DNA of 64,000 bases from Amycolatopsis thailandensis (GTDB taxonomy: Bacteria > Actinomycetota > Actinomycetes > Mycobacteriales > Pseudonocardiaceae), in contig NZ_NMQT01000016.1 in assembly GCF_002234405.1 (NCBI RefSeq), positions 62,001-126,000 of the forward strand. Reading direction: 5' to 3'. The translations under genes and the position numbers were made by a program. Below are positions 52,223 through 60,586 of this stretch, piece after piece. How positions within the stretch are numbered: the first letter of the stretch is position 1; the number at the start of each line of letters is the position of its first letter. Under the pieces are notes generated by a model that was not told the origin of the DNA, made no database searches, and worked only from the letters and a program-made list of their open reading frames with translations.

Positions 52223-52817
52223 GCCGCCTCCTTTTGGTCGCGATGCCGTCCAGCAGGATCCCGAGGTACTGCTGCGCGACGTCGTCCGCGCTCAGCGATC
52301 CGTCGGGGTTGTACCAGCGCACCGCCACCCAGACGGTGTCGCGGATGAACCGGTAGGTGAGTTCGACGTCGAGGTCCTCGCGGAACGCGCCGGCCGCGAT
52401 GCCGTCGGTGAGGATCGCGTTCCACAGTTTGCGGAATTCGGTGTTGCGGTCGTTGAGGTAGTCGAAGCGCGGCAACTGCATCAGGTGTTTCGCTTCGGAC
52501 TGGTAGATCGCGACCTCGGCGGGCCGCCGGTGAATGGATTCGAACGACGCCACGACGATGGCTTCGAGCGTTTCCCGCGGTCCTCGGCCTTCCGCGACGA
52601 TCTCGGCGTACGCGCCGAAGAGTTCGTCGAGGAACCCGGTGAGGATCTCGTCGGCCATCGACTCCTTCGAGTCGAAATGGTGGTAGAGGCTGCCCGACAG
52701 GATTCCCGCCGCGTCCGCGATGTCCCGCACGGTGGTGGAGACATAGCCGCGCTCGGCGAACAATTTCGCCGCGAGGGCGAGCAGTTCGGCGCGGCGGGAC
52801 CCTGGACTGGCTTTCAT
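52215..52817 (-). CDS. kstR2: KstR2, TetR-family repressor of the HIP regulon
   Basis: A 200-residue TetR regulator, the same length as mycobacterial KstR2, which represses C/D-ring genes and is released by HIP-CoA. The helix-turn-helix is about residues 26-48 (YVSTTVRDIADAAGILSGSL then YHHFDSKESMADEIL). ATG 52817 is preferred because GTGAGG precedes it at good spacing; ATG 52832 would add five residues. The gene sits inside the operon starting at fadE30, so it would be autoregulated through the KstR2-like operator at 54753-54770. Confidence 0.93.
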   Translation of the reverse strand: MKASPGSRRAELLALAAKLFAERGYVSTTVRDIADAAGILSGSLYHHFDSKESMADEILTGFLDELFGAYAEIVAEGRGPRETLEAIVVASFESIHRRPAEVAIYQSEAKHLMQLPRFDYLNDRNTEFRKLWNAILTDGIAAGAFREDLDVELTYRFIRDTVWVAVRWYNPDGSLSADDVAQQYLGILLDGIATKRRRRG

Positions 52818-52824
52818 CGGAACC

Positions 52825-53592
52825 TCACGCATGCTGGGAACTCACGGACAAGACCTCGCCGGTGAGGTACGACGAGTACTCACTGGCGAGGAACACCATC
52901 ACATTCGCCACTTCCCAGGGTTCCGCCGCCCTCCCCGAGACCTCGCGGGCGGTGAGTTCGGTGAGCAGCTCCTCGCTGGTCACCTTGGCCAGGAACGGAT
53001 GCATCGCCAGGCTCGGCGCGACGGCGTTGACCCGGATGCCGTGTTCGGCGACGTCGACGGCGGCGCAGCGGGTGAGCGCCATGACTCCCGCTTTCGCGGC
53101 CGCGTAGTGCGCCTGACCGGCCTGAGCGCGCCAGCCGATCACGGACGCGTTGTTGACGATCACCCCTCCGTCGCCCTGCGCGATGAACCGGTTCACCGCG
53201 GCCCTGGTCGCGCGGAAGGTGCCGTTGAGGGTCACGTCGATCACGCGCGACCATTCCTCGTCCGTCATGTCCACTATGGACTTCGTGCCGCCGAGACCGG
53301 CGTTGTTGACGAGCACGTCGATCCGGCCGTAGTGCGCGGCGGCGCCGTCGACGAGTGCCCGCACTTGATCTTCTTGCGTGACGTCACAGGGAATGGCGTG
53401 GACGTCGCCGAGTTCGGCCGCCTTCTCTCCCAGCCGTCGCTCGTGCCAGTCGCTGATCACGACCCGGGCGCCTTCCTCCAGCGCGCGTTTCGCCACCGCG
53501 GAACCGATCCCGGTGCCGGCCGCCGCCGTCACCACGACCACCTTGTCCCGCAGGAGATTCGCCCCCTCGGGGTACTTCGGCACCGGAATCAC
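52825..53592 (-). CDS. ipdF: IpdF-like short-chain dehydrogenase (Rv3559c orthologue)
   Basis: A 255-residue SDR expected to oxidise a hydroxyl of the HIP-derived CoA ester (5-hydroxy-HIC-CoA type). Cofactor loop VTAAAGTGIGSAVAKRALEE (about 21-40), NNAGLGG near 96, NNASVIGWRAQAGQAHYAAAKAG with catalytic Ser, Tyr and Lys, and the closing SSYLTGEVLSVSSQHA, all closely matching Rv3559c from memory. GTG 53592 overlaps the fadE30 stop (GTGA). Confidence 0.88.
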   Translation of the reverse strand: MIPVPKYPEGANLLRDKVVVVTAAAGTGIGSAVAKRALEEGARVVISDWHERRLGEKAAELGDVHAIPCDVTQEDQVRALVDGAAAHYGRIDVLVNNAGLGGTKSIVDMTDEEWSRVIDVTLNGTFRATRAAVNRFIAQGDGGVIVNNASVIGWRAQAGQAHYAAAKAGVMALTRCAAVDVAEHGIRVNAVAPSLAMHPFLAKVTSEELLTELTAREVSGRAAEPWEVANVMVFLASEYSSYLTGEVLSVSSQHA

Positions 53593-54707
53593 GGTCGCAC
53601 CTCCCGGGGAAGGCCGAGCACCCGCTCGGCGATGACGTTGCGCTGGATCTCATTGGAGCCGCCGTAAATCGTATCGGCCCGGGTGAAGAGGAAAAGCCGT
53701 TGCCAGGCGTCGAGCCCATCTTCGGCGAGCATGCCCCGCGCGCCGCGGACGAGCATCGCGAGCTCGCCGAGGTCGCGGTGCCAGTTCGCCCAGACCAGTT
53801 TCGACACTTCGGCGACGCCCGGCGACGAGTCGCCCAGGGTGCGGATCGCTTGCGCCCGCATGACCTCCAGGCCGACCCACGCGCGGTCGATCCGCTCGGC
53901 GATCACCGGGTCGTCCGGCGCGATCCTGGTGAGGTCTTCGAGTTCCCGCCGGAAGCCGACCTGCTGGCCGAGCGTTGCGACGCCGCGTTCGAAGGCGAGG
54001 GTGCCCATGGCCACCCGCCAGCCGTCGCCGGGTTCGCCGACGACCAGGTCCTTCGCCGTGCGGGCGCCGTCGAAGAAGACTTCGTTGAACTCCGACGTCC
54101 CGGTGAGCTGCTGGATCGGGCGGACCTCGACCCCGGGCTGCCGCATCGGAACGAGCAGATAGGACAGTCCTTTGTGGCGTTTCGAACCGGGCTCGGTCCT
54201 GGCGAGGACGAAGCACCAGTCGGCCACGTGCGCGAGCGACGTCCACACCTTCTGGCCGTTCAGCACCCACTCGTCGCCTTCGAGGGTCGCGGTGGTCGAC
54301 ACCGCGGCGAGATCGGAGCCCGCGCCGGGTTCGGAATAGCCCTGGCACCACAGTTCCTCGACGGCCACGATCGGCGGCAGGAACCGCTTCCGTTGTTCCG
54401 GCGTACCGAAGGCGATCAGGGTCGGGCCCAGGAGTTCCTGAGCCAGATGACTCACCCGCGCCGGGGCGCCCGCTCGCGCGTACTCCTCGTGGAAGACGAC
54501 CTGCTGTTCCAGCGTCGCGCCCTGCCCGCCGTGCTCGACCGGCCAGCCGACGCAGGTCCAGCCCGCCGCGGCAAGCCTCCGTTCCCACTCCACGCGTTCG
54601 TCGAAGGCCTCGTGTTCCCGCCCCGGGCCGCCCAGCCCCCGCAGTTCCGGCGGCAGATTGCCCGCCAGCCAGGTGCGCACACGGTCGCGGAAACCGTCCT
54701 GAGCCAC
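53589..54707 (-). CDS. fadE30: FadE30, acyl-CoA dehydrogenase for HIP-CoA
   Basis: Introduces the first double bond into the propanoyl side chain of HIP-CoA with FAD. The 372-residue enzyme shows CQGYSEPGAGSDLAAVSTTA (FAD-binding strand), NGQKVWTSLAHVADWCFVLAR, and the C-terminal TRADTIYGGSNEIQRNVIAER. In the last motif Gly replaces the MCAD-type catalytic Glu, so the base must come from elsewhere, as in several ACAD subfamilies. GTG 54707 follows GGAGG. First gene of the leftward KstR2 transcript, divergent from fadD3. Confidence 0.9.
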   Translation of the reverse strand: MAQDGFRDRVRTWLAGNLPPELRGLGGPGREHEAFDERVEWERRLAAAGWTCVGWPVEHGGQGATLEQQVVFHEEYARAGAPARVSHLAQELLGPTLIAFGTPEQRKRFLPPIVAVEELWCQGYSEPGAGSDLAAVSTTATLEGDEWVLNGQKVWTSLAHVADWCFVLARTEPGSKRHKGLSYLLVPMRQPGVEVRPIQQLTGTSEFNEVFFDGARTAKDLVVGEPGDGWRVAMGTLAFERGVATLGQQVGFRRELEDLTRIAPDDPVIAERIDRAWVGLEVMRAQAIRTLGDSSPGVAEVSKLVWANWHRDLGELAMLVRGARGMLAEDGLDAWQRLFLFTRADTIYGGSNEIQRNVIAERVLGLPREVRP

Positions 54708-54752
54708 ACGTGCCTCCTCTAGCCAAACCAGAGCCTGCTGCGTAGGCTACCC

Positions 54753-54770
54753 TACCAAGCACTTGCTAGG
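54753..54770. promoter_or_regulatory. KstR2-like operator between fadE30 and fadD3
   Basis: ACCAAGCACTTGCT (54754-54767) matches the KstR2 consensus AnCAAGnnCTTGnT at all fixed positions; the flanks TACC...AGG are repeated at 36227-36244. It lies 47 bp upstream of fadE30 and 51 bp upstream of fadD3. Confidence 0.88.
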
Positions 54771-54820
54771 GAGAAATGATTCGGACTTCGCGGCACTCGG
54801 GTGACAACAGGGAGACGTCG

Positions 54821-56311
54821 ATGAGTGAGGGGACCATCCCGGCGGCGCTCGATCAGGCCGCGGAACGCTTCGCCACACGAGAAGCACTCGTCGACGGCGA
54901 AGTCCGGCTCACCTATGCCGAACTCGCGCGACGGGTCCGGCAGGCGGCGCGGTTCTTCGAAGGCCACGAACGGGTCGCGATCTGCTCCCCCAACACCTGG
55001 CACTGGGTCGTCGCCGGACTCGGCGCGCTGTACGCCGGCGCGACGCTGATCCCGGTCAACACCCGGTTCACCGCCCGCGAGACCATCGACGTCCTCGACC
55101 GCGCGGGGGTCTCCGCGCTGGCGATCACCGGCACGTTCCTCGGCACGGACCGGCTGGCGGCCCTCGGCTCCTCACGGCCCGGCACGGTGCTGCGGATCCC
55201 CGTGGAAGGCGCCGAAGCGCCGATGGACGGCGTCACGGAATGGGACGCTCTCGCCGATCTCGACAGTGATTTCGTCAGCCGGGCGGAGCCCGGCCACGTC
55301 AGCGACATCCTGTTCACCTCCGGGACCACCGGCCGCAGCAAGGGCGCGATGAGCAGTCACCGGCAGGCGCTGAGCGTCGCCGAGGCCTGGGCCGACTGCG
55401 GTGGACTGACCGAGGAAGACCGCTACCTCGTGATCAACCCGTTCTTCCACAGCTTCGGCTACAAGGCGGGAATCCTCGCGGCCATCCTGCGCGGCGCGGC
55501 GATCGTCCCGCAGGTCACCTTCGACGTCCGCGGCACCTTGAGCCTCATCGAGACCGAGCGGATCACCGTTCTCCCCGGCGCGCCGACGGTCTACCAAGTC
55601 CTGTTGGACGCGCCCGAACGCGGGGAACACGATCTGTCCAGCCTCCGGCTCGCCGTCACCGGGGCGGCGACCGTGCCGGTCGCGCTGGTCGAACGCATGC
55701 AGGCGGAGCTGAGTTTCGACACGGTGCTCACCGCGTACGGGCTCACCGAGGCCGTAGTGGCCACGATGTCCCGTCCCGAGGACGAAGCGAAATTGGTGGC
55801 ACATTTCTCCGGACGCGCGACGGCGGGCTTCGAGGTGAAGCTCGGCGAGCACGGCGAAGTCCTGCTGCGCGGGCCGAACGTGATGCTCGGCTACCTCGAC
55901 GATCCGGAAGCCACCGCGGAAGCCGTCGACGCCGACGGCTGGCTGCACACGGGCGACGTCGGCGTGCTCAACGACCGCGGCTACCTGCGGATCGTCGACC
56001 GCATCAAGGACATGTACGTCTGCAAGGGATTCAACGTCTACCCGGCCGAGATCGAGCAGACCCTCAGCTGGCTGGACGGCGTCGCGGAATCCGCGGTGAT
56101 CGGCGTTCCCGACGCGGTGTACGGCGAGGCGGGCAAGGCCTACATCAGGCTCCGCCCCGGATCCGAACTGTCCACAGAGGACGTTCTGGCGCACTGCAAG
56201 AGCAATCTGGCCAACTACAAGCTCCCCCGGTATGTCGAGTTCGTGGCGGAGCTTCCGCGGAACCTGTCGGGGAAGGTGCTGAAACGCGTGTTGCGGGAGG
56301 AGAACGGATGA
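54821..56311 (+). CDS. fadD3: FadD3, HIP-CoA ligase
   Basis: Activates HIP (hexahydroindanedione propanoate), the C/D-ring remnant, to HIP-CoA, the inducer for KstR2. The 496-residue ligase has DILFTSGTTGRSKGAM (AMP loop, about 163-178), AYGLTEAVVATMSRPED, YVCKGFNVYPAEIEQTL and the terminal catalytic lysine in NLSGKVLKRVLREENG. ATG 54821 has GGAG upstream, favoured over ATG 54776. First gene of a tightly coupled rightward operon (ATGA overlap with the crotonase). Confidence 0.93.
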   Translation: MSEGTIPAALDQAAERFATREALVDGEVRLTYAELARRVRQAARFFEGHERVAICSPNTWHWVVAGLGALYAGATLIPVNTRFTARETIDVLDRAGVSALAITGTFLGTDRLAALGSSRPGTVLRIPVEGAEAPMDGVTEWDALADLDSDFVSRAEPGHVSDILFTSGTTGRSKGAMSSHRQALSVAEAWADCGGLTEEDRYLVINPFFHSFGYKAGILAAILRGAAIVPQVTFDVRGTLSLIETERITVLPGAPTVYQVLLDAPERGEHDLSSLRLAVTGAATVPVALVERMQAELSFDTVLTAYGLTEAVVATMSRPEDEAKLVAHFSGRATAGFEVKLGEHGEVLLRGPNVMLGYLDDPEATAEAVDADGWLHTGDVGVLNDRGYLRIVDRIKDMYVCKGFNVYPAEIEQTLSWLDGVAESAVIGVPDAVYGEAGKAYIRLRPGSELSTEDVLAHCKSNLANYKLPRYVEFVAELPRNLSGKVLKRVLREENG

Positions 56312-57147
56312 CCGTCGAGTACGAGCGACGCGGGCCGGTGGCCGTCGTCACGATGAACCGGCCGGAGTACCGGAACGCGCAGAACTCGGCGATGACCTAC
56401 GCGCTCGACGCCGCGTTCAGCCGTGCCGTCGACGATCCCGAGGTCAAAGTGATCGTGCTGGCCGGGGCGGGCAAGCATTTCTCCGCCGGGCACGACATCG
56501 GGACGCCGGAGCGCGACGTGGACGTCTCCTTCGAGCGCAAGGCGGTGCTGTGGTGGGACCACGTCGGTGCCGAGGGCGGTGACCAGCGGTTCGCCCGCGA
56601 GTCGGAGGTCTACCTCGGCATGTGCCGCCGGTGGCGCGAGATCCCGAAGCCGACCATCGCGAGTGTGCAGGGCGCGTGCATCGCGGGCGCGCTGATGCTG
56701 GCGTGGGTGTGCGACATGATCGTCGCCTCCGACGACGCGTTCTTCGCCGATCCCGTGGTGCGCATGGGGATTCCCGGTGTCGAGTACTTCGCGCACCCCT
56801 GGGTCCTCGGTCCGCGCGCGGCCAAGGAAGTGCTGTTCACCGGTGAGCGCTTCACGGCGCAGCAGGCCAAGGAATGGGGGATGCTGAACCGCGTCGTCCC
56901 CCGTGCCGACCTCGAAACGGAGACCATGGCGCTGGCGGAGAAGATCGCGGTGATGCCGAGGATGGGTCTCGCGCTCGCCAAGAAGGCCGTCAACCAGGCC
57001 GAAGACCTGATGGGCCTGCGGTCCGGAATGGACTCCGTGTTCGGACTGCACCACTTCGCGCACGCGCACAACGCCGAGATGTCCGGCGGTGACTCGCTGG
57101 GCGGACAGGACGCGCGCTCGATGCGAGACGCGAACAGGACTTCGTGA
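56308..57147 (+). CDS. Crotonase-family enoyl-CoA hydratase within the fadD3-fadE operon
   Basis: A 279-residue crotonase: AGAGKHFSAGHDIGTPERDVD (oxyanion hole, about 50-70), a longer insertion (FERKAVLWWDHVGAEGGDQRF), then KPTIASVQGACIAGALMLAW and ADPVVRMGIPGVEYFAHPWV. Overlaps at both ends (ATGA with fadD3, TGATG with fadE31) show it is an integral operon member. In the remembered mycobacterial order fadD3 is followed directly by fadE31, so this gene is an extra. It probably hydrates the enoyl product of a neighbouring FadE; orthologue name not assigned. Confidence 0.85.
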   Translation: MTVEYERRGPVAVVTMNRPEYRNAQNSAMTYALDAAFSRAVDDPEVKVIVLAGAGKHFSAGHDIGTPERDVDVSFERKAVLWWDHVGAEGGDQRFARESEVYLGMCRRWREIPKPTIASVQGACIAGALMLAWVCDMIVASDDAFFADPVVRMGIPGVEYFAHPWVLGPRAAKEVLFTGERFTAQQAKEWGMLNRVVPRADLETETMALAEKIAVMPRMGLALAKKAVNQAEDLMGLRSGMDSVFGLHHFAHAHNAEMSGGDSLGGQDARSMRDANRTS

Positions 57148-58280
57148 TGGATCTCGATCTCGACGAGCGCACGCTCGCCTTCCGTGACGAGGCCCGCGCC
57201 TGGCTCGCCGCGAACGTTCCGGCCGAGCCGCTGAAGTCGTTCGACACCGCCGAGGGATTCGCGCAGCATCGCGACTGGGAATCCCGGTTGGCCGACGCTC
57301 GCTGGTCGGTCGTCTCGTGGCCGCGCGAGTTCGGTGGCCGGGACGCGAGCCTCCTGGAGTGGGTGCTGTTCGAGGAGGAGTATTACGCGGCGGGGGCGCC
57401 GTTGCGGGTCAACCAGAACGGTATCTTCATGCTCGCGCCCACGCTGTTCTCCCATGGCACGGAAGAACAACAGCGTCGGATCCTGCCGAAGATGGCGCGC
57501 TCGGAAGAAGTCTGGGCGCAGGCCTGGTCGGAGCCCGAGGCGGGCAGCGATATCGCCGCGCTCCGTAGCACCGCGACCCGCTGCGACGGCGGCTGGCGGG
57601 TCAGCGGGCAGAAGACCTGGAGTTCGCGGGCGACGTTCGCCGACCGGGCGTTCGGCCTGTTCCGCAGCGACCCGGAGTCGGCGCGGCACAAGGGCCTCAC
57701 CTATCTGATGGTGGATCTGCGGTCCGAAGGTGTCACCGTCCGGCCCATCCCCCAGCTGGACGGCGAACCGGGGTTCGCGGAGATCTTCTTCGACGCCGTC
57801 TTCGTCCCCGACGCGGACGTGATCGGCGCGGCGGGCGAGGGCTGGCGGGTCGCGATGACGACGGCGAACAACGAACGCGGACTTTCCCTGCGCAGCCCAG
57901 GCCGGTTCCTCGCCGCAGCCGACAGGCTGGTCTCGCTCTGGACCGGCGCCGGGCGGCCCGCGCACACCGCCGACAGGGTCGCCGACGCGTGGATCGGCGC
58001 GCGGGCGTATCAGCTGTACACCCTCGGCACGGTCACCCGTCTCGCGGACGGCGCCGAACTCGGGCCGGAATCGAGCGTCAACAAGCTGTTCTGGTCGCGT
58101 CTCGACGTCGAACTGCACGAAACCGCGCTCGACGTCCTCGGCCCGGACGCCGAACTGCGGGGGCGCTGGAGCGACGGCTGGTTGTTCTCCCTGGCGGGCC
58201 CCATCTACGGCGGGACCGATCAGATCCAGCGGTCCATCGTCGCCGAACGACTGCTCGGCCTGCCGAAGGGGGCCCGATGA
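57147..58280 (+). CDS. fadE31: FadE31, acyl-CoA dehydrogenase (KstR2 block)
   Basis: A 377-residue ACAD: WAQAWSEPEAGSDIAALRST, VSGQKTWSSRATFADRAFGLF, and C-terminal LAGPIYGGTDQIQRSIVAERL. Full length and all FAD-binding blocks are present; the usual Glu of the YxG motif is Gly, as in FadE30. Steroid ACADs of this type often work as heteromers with shorter partners, and fadE32 and fadE33 follow with 4-bp overlaps. ATG 57147 overlaps the crotonase stop; GTG 57144 is equivalent. Confidence 0.88.
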   Translation: MDLDLDERTLAFRDEARAWLAANVPAEPLKSFDTAEGFAQHRDWESRLADARWSVVSWPREFGGRDASLLEWVLFEEEYYAAGAPLRVNQNGIFMLAPTLFSHGTEEQQRRILPKMARSEEVWAQAWSEPEAGSDIAALRSTATRCDGGWRVSGQKTWSSRATFADRAFGLFRSDPESARHKGLTYLMVDLRSEGVTVRPIPQLDGEPGFAEIFFDAVFVPDADVIGAAGEGWRVAMTTANNERGLSLRSPGRFLAAADRLVSLWTGAGRPAHTADRVADAWIGARAYQLYTLGTVTRLADGAELGPESSVNKLFWSRLDVELHETALDVLGPDAELRGRWSDGWLFSLAGPIYGGTDQIQRSIVAERLLGLPKGAR

Positions 58281-59206
58281 GGTTCACGCTTTCCGGCGAG
58301 CAGCAGCAGTTCTCCTCGAGCCTGCACGATCTTCTGTCCGATTTGGACACCGAAGCGGCCAACCGATCCTGGGCGGTGGGCGATCACGGGCCCGGTCTCA
58401 AGATCTGGCGGCGGCTGGCGGAACTCGGGGTGACCGCGCTGGCCGTTCCCGAGAAGTACGACGGGCTCGGCGCGACCCCGGTCGATCTGGCCGTCGGCTT
58501 CGAACGGCTCGGGTACCACTGCGTTCCCGGCCCGTGGACCGACACGGTGGCCATTCTGCCGTCTCTGCTGGACGACGAGCTGCTGACCTCGGTCGCGTCC
58601 GGCGAGACCTTGGCGTCGGTCTCGTTCGCCCCGCATGTGCCGTACGCCTTGGATTCCGATGTCGCCGACGCGCGGCTCTCCGTCGAGGACGGCAGGCTGC
58701 GCGCGTTCACACCTGGCGCTCTCTTGTCCTCTGTGGACGGTTCACGGCGGCTGTTCCCGCCGGTGGCGGGAGACGACCTCGGCACGGCGCTCGACGCGGA
58801 CCGCGCGTTCGAACTGGGCTGTCTGGCCACCGCCGCGCACCTTCTCGGCGCGGGGCGGTGGCTGCTCGACACGTCCGTCGCGTATGCCGCGCAACGCAAG
58901 CAGTACGGGCGGGAGATCGGCGGGTACCAGGCGGTCAAGCATCTGCTCGCCGATGTCGCGACCGGGCTCGCGCTCGCCGAACCGCTGCTGTTCGGCGCGG
59001 CCGTCACCCTCGACCCACGCGACGTCTCCGCGGCCAAGGTGGCGTGCGGCGACGCCGCGCATCTCGCCGCCCGGACCGGGCTGCAAGTGCACGGCGCGAT
59101 CGGCTACACCGCGGAACACGCGCTCGGTCTGCGGCTGAGCAGGGTCCGCGCGCTGGTCGGCGCCTGGGGCACGCCGCGGTTCCACCGGGAGCGGGTGCTG
59201 TCATGA
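58277..59206 (+). CDS. fadE32: FadE32, short acyl-CoA dehydrogenase subunit
   Basis: A 309-residue ACAD, about 70 residues shorter than canonical. The N-terminal helical domain starts MRFTLSGEQQQFSSSLHDLL and ALAVPEKYDGLGATPVDLAVGFERLG is present, but the middle beta domain is reduced (no clear TEPxxGSD motif), and the end is YAAQRKQYGREIGGYQAVKHLLAD then TGLQVHGAIGYTAEHALGLRL. Such truncated subunits pair with full partners in steroid degraders to form alpha2beta2 enzymes. ATG 58277 overlaps fadE31. Confidence 0.87.
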   Translation: MRFTLSGEQQQFSSSLHDLLSDLDTEAANRSWAVGDHGPGLKIWRRLAELGVTALAVPEKYDGLGATPVDLAVGFERLGYHCVPGPWTDTVAILPSLLDDELLTSVASGETLASVSFAPHVPYALDSDVADARLSVEDGRLRAFTPGALLSSVDGSRRLFPPVAGDDLGTALDADRAFELGCLATAAHLLGAGRWLLDTSVAYAAQRKQYGREIGGYQAVKHLLADVATGLALAEPLLFGAAVTLDPRDVSAAKVACGDAAHLAARTGLQVHGAIGYTAEHALGLRLSRVRALVGAWGTPRFHRERVLS

Positions 59207-60174
59207 CGTTCACCGCCGAGCAGGACGCGCTGCGGGACAGCGTCCGGAAACTGCTGGACCGGGAAGCGGATCCCTGGCCGGAGCTGTGCGAACAGATCGG
59301 CGTGGCGGCGTTGGCCGTCCCCGAACGGTTCGGCGGGCTCGGCGCCGGGACGATGGAACTGCAAGTGGTCGCCGAAGAGCTGGGCCGGGTTCTCGCCGAC
59401 GTCCCGTTCCTCGGTTCGGCCGTACTCGCCGTGCACGCTGTCCTGGCCACCGGTGACGACGAAGCCTGCGAGCGACTGCTCCCCCGCCTCGCCGAAGGTG
59501 CCGTCGGCGCGGTGGCCTGGACCGACGCCGACGGCCGGTGGGACGCGCCGGCGTGCCGAGTCGCCGACTCCGCTTTGACGGGTGAAGCGCACTATGTCCT
59601 CCACGGCGACGAGGCAGAGATCCTCCTGGTGGTGGCCGACGGCTCGCTGTACGAAGTCACCGAGGCGGCGCGGGTGCGTACCCCGGCGATGGACGAAACG
59701 CGGCGCCTGGCCCGCCTGACTTTTGATCGTGTCCCTGCCCGGCTGCTCGGCCCGGTCGATCTCGGCGCGCTGCGCGACGTGGCGTGCGCCGTCCTGGCCG
59801 CCGAGCAGGCCGGGGCCGCCGCGCGCGCTTTCGAGCTGACAGTGGAGTACAGCAAGCAACGCCGCCAGTTCGGCAGGCCGATCGGCGGCTTCCAGGCACT
59901 GAAGCATCGGATGGCGGATCTCCACGTCCTGGTGGAAACCGCGCGCTCGGCGGCCTACGCGGCGCCGGAGTCGAGCAGGCTGGCCGCGGTGGCGAAGGTC
60001 CATTGCTCGGAGGCGCTGGCGACGGTGGCGGGCGAGATGATCCAGCTGCACGGCGGGATCGCGATCACCTGGGAGCATCCGGCGCACCGCTATTTCAAGC
60101 GGGCGCACGGGGCGGCGCGGCTCTTCGGGGCGCCCGATGAGCACCTGAGGCGGGTGCGACCGCCGCTATCGTGA
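59203..60174 (+). CDS. fadE33: FadE33, short acyl-CoA dehydrogenase subunit
   Basis: A 323-residue ACAD-like protein ending this operon. It has VAALAVPERFGGLGAGTMELQ, a reduced central domain, EYSKQRRQFGRPIGGFQALKH, and the terminal IQLHGGIAITWEHPAHRYFKR typical of the short class with EHPAH. Overlaps fadE32 by 4 bp. Probably the partner of FadE31 or FadE32 in a heterotetramer; which pairing applies cannot be read from sequence. Confidence 0.87.
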   Translation: MTFTAEQDALRDSVRKLLDREADPWPELCEQIGVAALAVPERFGGLGAGTMELQVVAEELGRVLADVPFLGSAVLAVHAVLATGDDEACERLLPRLAEGAVGAVAWTDADGRWDAPACRVADSALTGEAHYVLHGDEAEILLVVADGSLYEVTEAARVRTPAMDETRRLARLTFDRVPARLLGPVDLGALRDVACAVLAAEQAGAAARAFELTVEYSKQRRQFGRPIGGFQALKHRMADLHVLVETARSAAYAAPESSRLAAVAKVHCSEALATVAGEMIQLHGGIAITWEHPAHRYFKRAHGAARLFGAPDEHLRRVRPPLS

Positions 60175-60178
60175 CCGG

Positions 60179-60586
60179 GTGGACTGTGCGATCTGCGCCA
60201 AGCACCGCGGCGAAGGGCCGTTGGTGGGGCCGGTCGTCCGGGCCGACGACCTGGTCATCGTGTCGCACCGGCCGGGTGAGTTCCCCGGGTACCTGTTCGT
60301 GGAGACCCGGAGGCACGTGGCCGTACTCGACGAGCTGACCTCGGACGAGGTCTCGGCGGTGTCGCGGGCTGCGTGGTGCGCGGCTCGTGGCCTGCGGGCG
60401 GAACTGGCACCGGAGCACGTGTTCTCCGCCATCGCCGGGCGGAGTGTCGCGCATTTCCATCAGCACGTGTTCGCACGGCACCGGGGAACGCCCGCGGAGA
60501 TCGGGTGGATGGACGGTCCTTCGTGGAGCGGCGCCCCGGTCGTGGACATCGACGCGCTCTGCGGCCGCCTCGCGGGCTACTTCTGA
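60179..60586 (+). CDS. HIT family hydrolase
   Basis: A 135-residue nucleotide hydrolase/transferase of the histidine-triad superfamily. The N-terminal CAICAKHRGEGP and C-terminal triad VAHFHQHVFARH (HxHxH, about 95-106) are clear. Relatives hydrolyse AMP-lysine, Ap4A or similar. GTG 60179 begins 4 bp after the fadE33 stop, so it is likely cotranscribed with the steroid operon, though no functional link is known. Its stop overlaps that of the convergent sigma gene by 10 bp. Confidence 0.85.
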   Translation: MDCAICAKHRGEGPLVGPVVRADDLVIVSHRPGEFPGYLFVETRRHVAVLDELTSDEVSAVSRAAWCAARGLRAELAPEHVFSAIAGRSVAHFHQHVFARHRGTPAEIGWMDGPSWSGAPVVDIDALCGRLAGYF

